A stretch of DNA of 64,000 nucleotides from Devosia ureilytica. GTDB lineage: Bacteria > Pseudomonadota > Alphaproteobacteria > Rhizobiales > Devosiaceae. The stretch lies in the NCBI RefSeq assembly GCF_024273195.1, contig NZ_JAMZCU010000004.1, forward strand, positions 1 through 64,000, read 5' to 3'. The translations under genes and the position numbers were made by a program. How positions within the stretch are numbered: the stretch's first letter is position 1; each line of letters begins with the position of its first letter. The notes beneath the pieces are model-generated. The model had not been told where the DNA came from, searched no databases, and was given only the letters and a program-made list of their open reading frames with translations. Below, in pieces: positions 54,056 through 61,800 of this stretch.

Positions 54056-54547
54056 TCAGGCCGGCGGCTTCCAACTCGGGGATTCTTCACGCGGGAGCGG
54101 CGAGAGCCGGGTAATATCCTCGCCTCGGCGCATGGAGATATTCATGCGGAACGAATTGCCGATGCGCTCGGAGCGCTCGATGAAAAGGGCCGCCACATCG
54201 GGCGGACATGTCTCCTCAACCGTTTCGCGGAAAAGGCGCAGCCAGCGGATGAAGTGGGCATCGGCAAGTTCGGGAATGCCCATATGCTTGGGCATGGGGC
54301 GGCCGGAATAGCGCCCGGTGCCGAGCAGCATGGAGCTCCAGAAGTCGGTGATCTTGTCGAGATGGGCTGGCCATTCAGGATCGGGAATGACGCGGTTGAA
54401 CACCGGACCGATGACATCGTCACGGCGCGCCCGGGCATAAAATTCATCGACGACAGCACGGATCATGGCTTCGTCCAGCCCTTCGGGCGTCTCCCAGCCG
54501 ATGCGGTGCAATTGGGTGCCGACGGGCGGACGATCAGGTGGATGCAT
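54056..54547 (-). CDS. Group III truncated haemoglobin
   Basis: A 163-residue 2-over-2 globin. The start at 54547 lies just inside the end of the upstream regulator gene. Family segments are the B/E-helix FYARARRDDVIGPVFNRVI, KITDFWSSMLLGTGRYSGRPMPKH, and the F-helix proximal histidine in ADAHFIRWLRLF. Group III globins bind NO and oxygen. Translational overlap with a four-cysteine regulator and proximity to sodB suggest a nitrosative or oxidative stress role. Confidence 0.87.
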   Translation of the reverse strand: MHPPDRPPVGTQLHRIGWETPEGLDEAMIRAVVDEFYARARRDDVIGPVFNRVIPDPEWPAHLDKITDFWSSMLLGTGRYSGRPMPKHMGIPELADAHFIRWLRLFRETVEETCPPDVAALFIERSERIGNSFRMNISMRRGEDITRLSPLPREESPSWKPPA

Positions 54548-55235
54548 GGGTGATAGCCTTGATTGAATAGGTGCAGCGACGGCCACCGGAAACGATGTGC
54601 TCCTGGCGCTCAACCTCGACATCGGGGCCAAGTACGGATCGGAAGACTTCGAGTTCGGCTCGGCAGAATCCCTGGCAGGCGGTGGCGGCAGCGCAAATGG
54701 GGCAGTGATTTTCGATCAGCAGCAATGATCCGTCGGGCTGCTCGGTCCAGGCGGCCATATAGCCTTCCTGGCTGCGCAGATCGGCCAGCGCAGCGACCCG
54801 CGCCTTGAGGTCGGGCGCTGGCTCGACCGCTGCCACATAGGCGGAGCGGGTGTCGGCCTCGCGGACCGAAATGATGGCGTCGAGCGCCTCATCGCCAAGG
54901 CGCGTGCGGACAATGTCGAGCAGTTGCACCGTCAAGGCGGCATGGGTGTCGGGGAAACGGGACTGGGCCGCGGGAGTGAGGCCCCAGAGCTGGGTCGGCC
55001 GCCCAACGCCCGCCGAAGCGCTACGTGCTTCGACCAAGCCTTCCTCGGCCAAGCGAGCCAGTTGCTGGCGGGCCGCTTCGCTTGTCGTCCCCAGCCTGTC
55101 GCCGAGGGCTGTCGCAGAGAGGGAGCCCTGCATCTTGAGGGTCATGAGAATCCGCTCGGCCGGATTGCGTGGCGACCAGGCGGTATTTTCCAAGCTCGAG
55201 CTTGACATATCTGGCGAAAGAGTTTTCAAAGTCAT
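54534..55235 (-). CDS. Winged-helix regulator with four-cysteine Fe-S-type motif (SufR-like)
   Basis: 233 residues from the ATG at 55235; the longer frame runs across the divergent sodB gene and is rejected. Residues about 25-85 are a DeoR/MarR-like winged helix (RILMTLKMQGSLSATALGDRLGTTSEAARQQLARLAEEGLVEAR). Near the C-terminus C178, C181, C187 and C191 (NHCPICAAATACQGFC) form a cluster-binding motif as in SufR-type repressors. An alternative start is the ATG at 55208. It is divergent from sodB by 60 bp and coupled to the globin gene, so it likely senses iron-sulfur status, NO or superoxide. Confidence 0.83.
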   Translation of the reverse strand: MTLKTLSPDMSSSSLENTAWSPRNPAERILMTLKMQGSLSATALGDRLGTTSEAARQQLARLAEEGLVEARSASAGVGRPTQLWGLTPAAQSRFPDTHAALTVQLLDIVRTRLGDEALDAIISVREADTRSAYVAAVEPAPDLKARVAALADLRSQEGYMAAWTEQPDGSLLLIENHCPICAAATACQGFCRAELEVFRSVLGPDVEVERQEHIVSGGRRCTYSIKAITHAST

Positions 55236-55295
55236 CGCTTGGAAATTAACCCGCCTTGCACGATCTTGCAAGCCGGTGCCGAAAGGACCCCTCAG

Positions 55296-55898
55296 ATGAG
55301 CTTCTCCCTGCCCGCCCTGCCCTATGCACCCGCCGCACTTGCCAATGCCGGCATGAGCCAGGAAACCCTGGAATTGCATCATGGTAAGCATCATCAGGCC
55401 TATGTGACGGCGCTCAATGGCTTTGTCGAGAAGAACACCGACCTGGCCGGCAAGTCGCTCGAAGAGATCATTGCCTTTGCCAAGGACAAGGCGGACCTCG
55501 CCCCGGTGTTCAACAATGCCGGGCAGCACTGGAACCATATTCACTTCTGGCAGGCGCTGAGCCCCAATGGCGGCAAACTGCCGGGCAAGCTGGAAAGCAA
55601 GCTTGTTGCCGATTTCGGCTCCGTGGATGCGTTCAAGGACAGCTTCAAGACCGCAGCGACCACCCAGTTCGGTTCAGGCTGGGCCTGGCTGGTGCTGGGC
55701 GAGGACGGCAAGCTCAAGACCACCAAGACCGCCAATGGCTCCAATCCGCTGGCGACCGGTGAAGGCAAGGTGCTGCTGGGGCTCGATGTGTGGGAGCACT
55801 CCTATTATGTCGATTTCCGCAATCGCCGCCCGGACTATGTGAGCAACTTCCTCGACAAGCTGGCCAATTATGAATTGGCCGAGGCCAACCTGGGGTGA
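55296..55898 (+). CDS. sodB: Superoxide dismutase, iron type
   Basis: A 200-residue cytoplasmic enzyme that dismutates superoxide. Metal ligands are H28 (LHHGKHHQAYV), H81 (WNH), D164 and H168 (DVWEHSYY). Q77 in NNAGQHWNH is the position that marks iron rather than manganese enzymes. The ATG at 55296 is preceded by AAAGGA. It shares its upstream region with the SufR-like regulator gene, consistent with redox-linked control. Confidence 0.93.
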   Translation: MSFSLPALPYAPAALANAGMSQETLELHHGKHHQAYVTALNGFVEKNTDLAGKSLEEIIAFAKDKADLAPVFNNAGQHWNHIHFWQALSPNGGKLPGKLESKLVADFGSVDAFKDSFKTAATTQFGSGWAWLVLGEDGKLKTTKTANGSNPLATGEGKVLLGLDVWEHSYYVDFRNRRPDYVSNFLDKLANYELAEANLG

Positions 55899-56154
55899 GG
55901 ACGCTTGGTGGGGGGCGTGCGCTCACCATTGAATCCTGACGCCGGCGGCTCACTCCCACCCTGCTCGATTCAGCGGACTTGGCTAAGTGCAAAGTCCTGT
56001 CGGGCTTCCCTCCCCGCAAGGTGGAGGGAGGCGCGGAGCTGAGGTGCCGGGGTCAACGTCTCCCTCCCCACTGGGGGAGGGATCAAGGGAGGGGGGTTCG
56101 GCACAGAACCGCCGGTCGCCCCTCCTGGTTTGCTCCGTTGAGTAAGTGAATGTA
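55899..56154. other. Intergenic region with repeat R8
   Basis: 256 bp between sodB and the flavin reductase-like gene, mostly occupied by a repeat copy. No other element was seen. Confidence 0.5.
55951..56097. repeat. GC-rich palindromic intergenic repeat R8
   Basis: It carries the R3/R4-type core: CCTCCCCGCAAGG, GGGAGGCGCGGAGCTGAGGTG, GTCAACGTCTCCCTCCCC and GGGATCAAGGGAGGGG. It may serve as a transcription end for sodB. Confidence 0.7.
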
Positions 56155-56706
56155 ATGACTACCCTCATGCCCGATTTCGATCTTCCCGACAGTATGGCCA
56201 TGCGGCCGCTTCGACGGCCTACCGTGAGCGACAGCGAGTTTCGCGCCGCAATGTCGGGGCTGGCGTCGAGTGTGCATGTGGTAACGGCGCGCAGAGGCAC
56301 GGAACGCGTTGGGCGAACGGCGACTTCGGTGATGTCGCTATCGGCGCAACCGCCGGCCATCCTGATCTCGATTGATATTGTCAGCCGGCTCGCCGACCTG
56401 ATCGCCAAGACGAGTGGTTTTTCGCTGGCCATGCTGGCGAGCGAGCAGCGGGAAATTGCCGATGCCTTTGCTGGCCAGGTGGTGCCCCAAAATCGCTTTG
56501 AGCTGGGCGCGTGGGACGCGTGGCCGTCGGGCCAGCCTTTGCTGCGCGGCGCGGTGACGGTGCTCGATTGCGAGGTGATCGGCGCGGTGGAAACCGGGAC
56601 GCATGTGCTGTTCGTGGGCGCTATTGTCGAAGCGGAAACTGATGCCGAACGCAGCCCGCTGATGTGGAGCCGGCATGGCTACCGTGATCTGGACGGGGTC
56701 GACTGA
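56155..56706 (+). CDS. Flavin reductase-like FMN-binding protein
   Basis: A 183-residue split-barrel flavoprotein of the flavin reductase family. FRAAMSGLASSVHVVTARRG is the typical start, RTATSVMSLSAQPPAILISID the FMN-binding stretch and HVLFVGAIVEAE the end of the barrel. The usual family signature G-L-T-a-s-A/S-S-D is partly changed. It may supply reduced flavin to a monooxygenase, but none is adjacent. The start is weakly supported; no strong ribosome site was seen. Confidence 0.78.
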   Translation: MTTLMPDFDLPDSMAMRPLRRPTVSDSEFRAAMSGLASSVHVVTARRGTERVGRTATSVMSLSAQPPAILISIDIVSRLADLIAKTSGFSLAMLASEQREIADAFAGQVVPQNRFELGAWDAWPSGQPLLRGAVTVLDCEVIGAVETGTHVLFVGAIVEAETDAERSPLMWSRHGYRDLDGVD

Positions 56707-56795
56707 ACAGCGCCGCGGTGGCAGACTGGACACGTTTGAGACGCAGGCAACATTTCCTGCATCCTGACGTTGATCCCGGAGAACGGGGACTGAAC

Positions 56796-57074
56796 TTGCC
56801 AAAGTACTATTTCCACTACCGCACCGAAGACGCCCTGATCCGCGATGACAAGGGCAGCGAACACCCCAATATCGAGGCCGCCGAGCAGACGGCTGCCGAA
56901 ATGGGCCGGGCCATCATCGAGAAGGTGGCAGGGGAAGGCGGCGAAATGGACGCGCCGCGCTCCATCGAAATCACCGATGCCAGCGGCGAGGACCTGCTCT
57001 ATGTGGTGTTCTGGGCCGGGCCCGATATCGGGGATGGATCGGCAAGTCCCATCGAGCCGGCCACAGTGCATTGA
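56796..57074 (+). CDS. DUF6894-like small protein
   Basis: 92 residues from TTG 56796 (LPKYYFHYRTEDALIRDDKGSE, with GGAGAACGGGG upstream). The aromatic YYFHYR start, D-x-x-G-x-E motif and following helix (EAAEQTAAEMGRAIIEKV) match the small DUF6894-type proteins common in Hyphomicrobiales, whose function is unknown. No ATG is available in a suitable place; the frame further upstream lacks the family pattern. Confidence 0.65.
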   Translation: MPKYYFHYRTEDALIRDDKGSEHPNIEAAEQTAAEMGRAIIEKVAGEGGEMDAPRSIEITDASGEDLLYVVFWAGPDIGDGSASPIEPATVH

Positions 57075-57121
57075 GCGAGGCCGTCCGCCGATGTGTATTT
57101 CGGCGAACGACTTAGAGCACG

Positions 57122-58144
57122 TCAGAAATTGCCTTCGAACACCTGATCGAAGATGCCGCCTTCATCAAAGAAGGTCTGCTGGACTTCGCGCCAGCCACCA
57201 AAATCATCAATGCGGGCCAAATTGAGCGTGGCAAAGCCAGCCAGCGCGGCGGGATCGACGCCTGTCGTGTCAGACGGCCGGAAGTAGTGGCTGGCGGCCA
57301 GAGACTGACCTTCGGGCGAATAGAGATATTGGAGATAGGCTTCGGCCAGATCGCGCGTGCCGCGGGCATCGACATTGGCATCGACTAGCGCCACTGAGGG
57401 CTCGGCCAGGATGGAGACAGAGGGGGTGACGATTTCGAACTGATCGGGCCCCAGTTCGGCCAGCGTCAGAAGGGCTTCGTTTTCCCATGCGATCAACACG
57501 TCGCCCAGCCCGCGCTGAGCAAAGGTGATGGTGGAAGCGCGCGCTCCGGTGTCGAGCACTGGCACATTGTGGAATAGCCGGGCCAGATAGTCCCGCGCCG
57601 TCTGCTCGTTGCCGCCGGGTTGGGCCAGCGCCCAAGCCCAGGCGGCCAGCACGTTCCAGCGCGCGCCGCCCGAAGTCTTTGGATTGGGCGTAATGACCGC
57701 GACGCCATCGGCAACCAGATCGTCCCAGTCGGCAATCTGCTTGGGGTTCCCCTTGCGGACCAGGAAGACGATTGTGGAGGTGTAGGGCGCATTGGCATTG
57801 GCGAGCGTACCGCGCCAGTCGTCACGCACCTTGCCGGTCTGATCGGCGATGGCATTGATGTCGCTTTCGAGCGCAAGCGTCACCACATCGGCGGGCAGTC
57901 CCTCAATGACGGAACGGGCCTGGGCGCCCGAGCCACCATGGGTGGCCTGGATGGCGACGGCCTCCCCTGTCTGCTGCAGCCAGTGCGCAGCGAAGAGCTG
58001 GTTGTAGTCCTCATAGAACTCCCGCGTGGGATCATAGCTGACATTGGTCAGGGTGCGGGACTGCGCCATGGTGGTGACGACGGCGCTGAACAGCAAGGCC
58101 GTGGCCAAGCCGGTATAGGCCAGAATGCGAGCGGCGGTTTTCAT
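57122..58144 (-). CDS. Sulfate/thiosulfate ABC transporter binding protein
   Basis: A 340-residue periplasmic binding protein of the Sbp/CysP class with a signal peptide ending at TTMAQS. Family motifs are NVSYDPTREFYEDYN, THGGSGAQARSVIEGLPADVVTLALESDI and NPKTSGGARWNVLAAWAWAL, which include the sulfate-contacting Ser/Gly residues. GGAGG precedes the ATG. No CysT, CysW or CysA genes are adjacent, so it is an orphan that must work with permeases encoded elsewhere. A dyad (58173-58195) lies in its promoter region. Confidence 0.9.
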   Translation of the reverse strand: MKTAARILAYTGLATALLFSAVVTTMAQSRTLTNVSYDPTREFYEDYNQLFAAHWLQQTGEAVAIQATHGGSGAQARSVIEGLPADVVTLALESDINAIADQTGKVRDDWRGTLANANAPYTSTIVFLVRKGNPKQIADWDDLVADGVAVITPNPKTSGGARWNVLAAWAWALAQPGGNEQTARDYLARLFHNVPVLDTGARASTITFAQRGLGDVLIAWENEALLTLAELGPDQFEIVTPSVSILAEPSVALVDANVDARGTRDLAEAYLQYLYSPEGQSLAASHYFRPSDTTGVDPAALAGFATLNLARIDDFGGWREVQQTFFDEGGIFDQVFEGNF

Positions 58145-58172
58145 CTCAAACCCTCCTCGTTGATGACCTTAA

Positions 58173-58195
58173 TACGCTACTTGATTGGTATAGTA
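58173..58195. promoter_or_regulatory. Dyad operator upstream of the sulfate-binding protein gene
   Basis: TACGCTAC-TTGATTG-GTATAGTA: half sites TAC-N2-TAC and GTA-N2-GTA around a 7-bp spacer, 29-51 bp before the start codon. It has the form of an Rrf2- or LysR-type sulfur-regulator site. The regulator is not in the window. Confidence 0.45.
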
Positions 58196-58382
58196 TCGCA
58201 AGGTTGGCGCGTGCGACGATCCGCGAGGCAGAGAAATATACATCGGGTGAAAATCAGAAGATTTGGAAATTCTTTTCCAGCGATCTGCGCCCTGCGGCTG
58301 AATATCAGAAACAGATCGTCGCCAACTTTCACACCGCCGCGCACATCAATACAAAAACGGCGCAGATTTCAATTTTAGAAAG

Positions 58383-58407
58383 AAAAAAGGCGACCCAATG
58401 GGCCGCC
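58383..58407 (-). terminator. Rho-independent terminator of the 31-residue peptide gene
   Basis: Read on the minus strand: GGCGGCCCATTGGGTCGCC, a stem with one mismatched pair, followed directly by TTTTTT. It lies 32 bp after the stop codon of the peptide gene. Confidence 0.75.
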
Positions 58408-58438
58408 ATTTAAACTTATGAGCAATATACGATGAGGA

Positions 58439-58534
58439 TCAGAACGACATGCCGGCCATGACCGTAACGGCAAAACCGATAAACAGTGCGGCTGCGAGAG
58501 CCATATAGGAGGCGTACTGCGAAAGCTTTGGCAT
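58439..58534 (-). CDS. 31-residue single-span membrane peptide
   Basis: An ATG at 58534 has AGGTG 6 nt upstream. The product is a short polar N-terminus (MPKLSQYASYM) followed by a hydrophobic helix (ALAAALFIGFAVTVMAGMSF), so a single membrane span reaching the C-terminus. A clear U-tract terminator follows on the same strand, which argues for a real monocistronic gene. Very small hydrophobic proteins of this kind often act as accessory subunits of membrane complexes or as regulators, but no specific role can be assigned. Confidence 0.65.
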   Translation of the reverse strand: MPKLSQYASYMALAAALFIGFAVTVMAGMSF

Positions 58535-58801
58535 GGGTGCACCTGCGTTTGAACCGAGCCAAAGACTACCAGATTGATAGACTTTAACAAGTCGTAAACC
58601 TCTTGGTGGCCGGGGGAATCGCGAAACGCTTTACCTGATTGTGTCGGTTTTGCGAAAAAGGCTGCCTTTGCCGGGGAAAGTGGGGGCGCCGGACGTCGGC
58701 AGGAGACCGCTCTGGCGCTTGATGAGAGCTAGCCGGAAGGAGTGCAGACACTGTCATCCGCTGCGCCTAAGGTAGGCGGTGCGAGTCACGGGGAGCACGG
58801 C
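58535..58801. other. Divergent spacer before the glutamate dehydrogenase gene
   Basis: It should hold promoters for the small peptide gene (minus) and gdh (plus). No clear -35/-10 pair or riboswitch-like fold was identified. Confidence 0.4.
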
Positions 58802-61800
58802 ATGACGACTGCAGTTGAAGCGCAATATCAGGAACGCGCGCGAGCGAGGGCGGGCCAAAATGCGAGCCTGTTGCTGTTCCTTCGCTCTGCCATTGCAGCA
58901 ATAGATCCCGACGACCTGAGCCGGCATGATGCGGGCGCGCTGATCGAGGCGCTGGCCACCAGCCATGAGCGGCTGATCGCAGGTCCCCTGGACGTGACCC
59001 GCGTCGTGGCGACCCCGCCAGCCGAAGCTGGCGCACCGCTGGTGCTCGATATTGTCTGTCCTGACATGCCCTTCATCGTCGACAGCACGCTGGCAGCGCT
59101 GCGCTCCATGGGTGGCGCGATCAGGCTATTTGCCCACCCCGTGTTGCATGTGTCCGGCGGACAGGTGGTTGCCGATGGCGGCACGGCCGTGAGCATGCTG
59201 CATATCCAGAGCGATCCGGTTGCGGACCCGCAGGCGCTGGTGGCCGAACTGGAGACGACGCTGCGCGATGCCGCCCATGCCGTCGCCGATTGGCAAGCCA
59301 TGCTCGACCGGGTGCGCCGGGCCACAGCCGGCCTGTCGGCGCTAAAACCGAGCCAAAGGGACGAGGCCGGAAACTTCGTCGAATGGCTCACCGAGCATAA
59401 TTTCACCTTCCTGGGGCTGCGCGAATATCGCCTGGAGGGCAACGAACTGGTGCCGGTCGAAGGCACCGGACTAGGCATACTGCGCGATGAAAACCTGCGG
59501 GTACTGCGCAGCGGGCCGCATTACGTAGAGAGCACCCCGCAACTGGTGGCCTTTGTGCAGGGGCCGGACCCGCTGCTGGTGACCAAGGCCAATGTGCGCT
59601 CGCGCGTGCATCGGCGGGCCCATATGGACTATGTGGGCATCAAGCTCTTTGGTGCCGACGGACAGGCCAATGGCGAATTGCGGGTGGTGGGGCTTTACAC
59701 CGCCCAGGCGCTGGCGACGCCGCACACCGATGTGCCGATCATCCGCCGCAAGATTGCCGAGGTGATGCGCCAGTCCGGGTTCGATCCGCTGGGCCATGCG
59801 GGGCGCACGCTGTTGGGGGCGCTCGACAGCTATCCGCGCGACGAGCTGTTCCAGATCGAAACCACGCAGCTGGCAGAATTCGCGGAGGCGATTGCGGGGC
59901 TTTATGACCGGCCGCGGGTGCGGGTGTTGCCGCGCATCGACCGGTTCGACAACTTTGTCTCGATACTGGTTTATGTGCCGCGCGACCGGTATGACGGCGC
60001 GGTTCGGGCGCGGATCACGCGCTATCTGGCCGATCTCTATGATGGCCGGGTATCGGCCTATTACCCGCATTTCCCCGAGGGGGACCTGGTGCGGCTGCAT
60101 GTGATCATCGGGCGCAATGGCGGGCCGACGCCGCAGCCGGAGCGGCGGGCGCTGGAGACCGGTGTGGAAGCGCTGACGCACGATTTCTCGGACATGCTGA
60201 TGGCCGCAGCGCCGGAGCCCGGCGCGGTCAATGACTGGAAGCAGGCCTTTTCGGGCGCCTATCAGAGCCGCAATGATGCAGTGGATGCGCTGCGCGATAT
60301 CGGCGTTTTCCAGGGTCTGGGCCAGGATGGTATCGCCATTCGGCTGGTGACCCGCAGCGGCACGGACGGCACGCTGGGCCTCAAGTTCTATCACGAAGGC
60401 ACGGCCATTCCGCTGTCGGATCGCGTGCCGATGCTGGAGCATTTTGGGTTCCGGGTGATCGATGAGCGCACCTATACCATCGTGCCGCGCGACGGTGTCG
60501 AGCGCTATCTGCACGACATGGTGCTTGAGCTGAACGAGGAGGCCAGTGTCGATGTGCTGGCGCGGGGACCGGCCATCGAGGCCGGACTTTTGGCGGTGTG
60601 GGCCGGGCATGCAGAAAGCGACCAGCTCAATACGCTGGTGACGCTGGCCGGGCTCGAATGGGGCGATGCGGCACTGCTACGAGCGTTGTCGCGCTATCTG
60701 CGCCAGGTCGGCACGTCCTATTCGCAGCGCTATGTGGCGCAGGTGATGGTGACGCAGAACCAGGCGGCACGGGGACTGGTTGCGCTGTTCGCGGCGCTGC
60801 ACGACCCGGCGCTGGTGGAGCGGGAGGCGGCAGCAGAAGCGGCGCGCGGGACTATCGCGGCCCAGCTTGAGCTGATTTCGTCGCTGGACGAGGACACCAT
60901 CGTGCGCCGGTTCCAGAACCTGATCGAGGCTTCGGTGCGCACCAATGCCTGGCAGCGCGATGCCGATGGCAGGCGGCGACCGGCACTGGCGATCAAGTTC
61001 GACAGCGCCAAGGTCGATGGCATGGTGGCGCCCCGGCCGTATCGCGAGATCTCGGTTTATTCGCCGCGTGTCGAGGGTGTGCACCTGCGCTTTGGGGCGA
61101 TTGCCCGTGGCGGCATTCGCTGGTCGGACCGCCCTGAGGATTTCCGTACCGAAGTGCTGGGGCTGGTGAAGGCCCAGCAGGTCAAGAACGCGGTTATCGT
61201 GCCGGTCGGCGCCAAGGGCGGGTTCGTGCCCAAGCGGCTGAGCGCCGGCATGGCGCGCGAGGCGTTCATGGCCGAGGGCACGGAAAGCTACAAGGTGTTC
61301 ATCGGCGCGCTGCTCGATGTGACCGACAACCTGATGGCGGGCGATGTCGTTCCGCCGGCCAATACAGTGCGCCGGGACGGGCCCGACCCCTATCTCGTGG
61401 TGGCCGCCGACAAGGGCACGGCCAGCTTTTCGGACCTTGCTAATTCGATTGCCACGGGGCGCGGATTCTGGCTGGGGGATGCCTTCGCATCGGGCGGCTC
61501 GGCCGGATACGACCACAAGAAGATGGGCATTACCGCGCGCGGCGGCTGGGAAGCGGTGAAGCGGCATTTCCGCGAGCTGGATCGCGACATCCAGAAAGAG
61601 CCGTTCACGGTAGCCGGTGTGGGCGACATGAGCGGTGACGTCTTCGGCAATGGCATGCTGCTCTCGCCCGCAATCGAGCTGGTGGCGGCATTCGACCATC
61701 GCGACATCTTCATTGATCCAAAACCTGATGCACAGGCCAGTTTCGCCGAAAGGGAACGGCTTTTCGCCCTGCCCCGGTCCAGCTGGCAGGACTATGAGCG

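Larger units (their letters stand above)
58145..58438. other. AT-rich intergenic region
   Basis: It contains the dyad of the sulfate-binding protein promoter and, at its right end, the terminator of the small peptide gene. It is noticeably more AT-rich than its surroundings. A 69-codon plus-strand frame here has no ribosome site or family resemblance and is not called. Confidence 0.5.

Noticed and set aside
58204..58413. 69-codon plus-strand frame
   Set aside because: No ribosome site or family resemblance; it overlaps the terminator of the minus-strand peptide gene and starts by the sulfate-binding protein promoter dyad.
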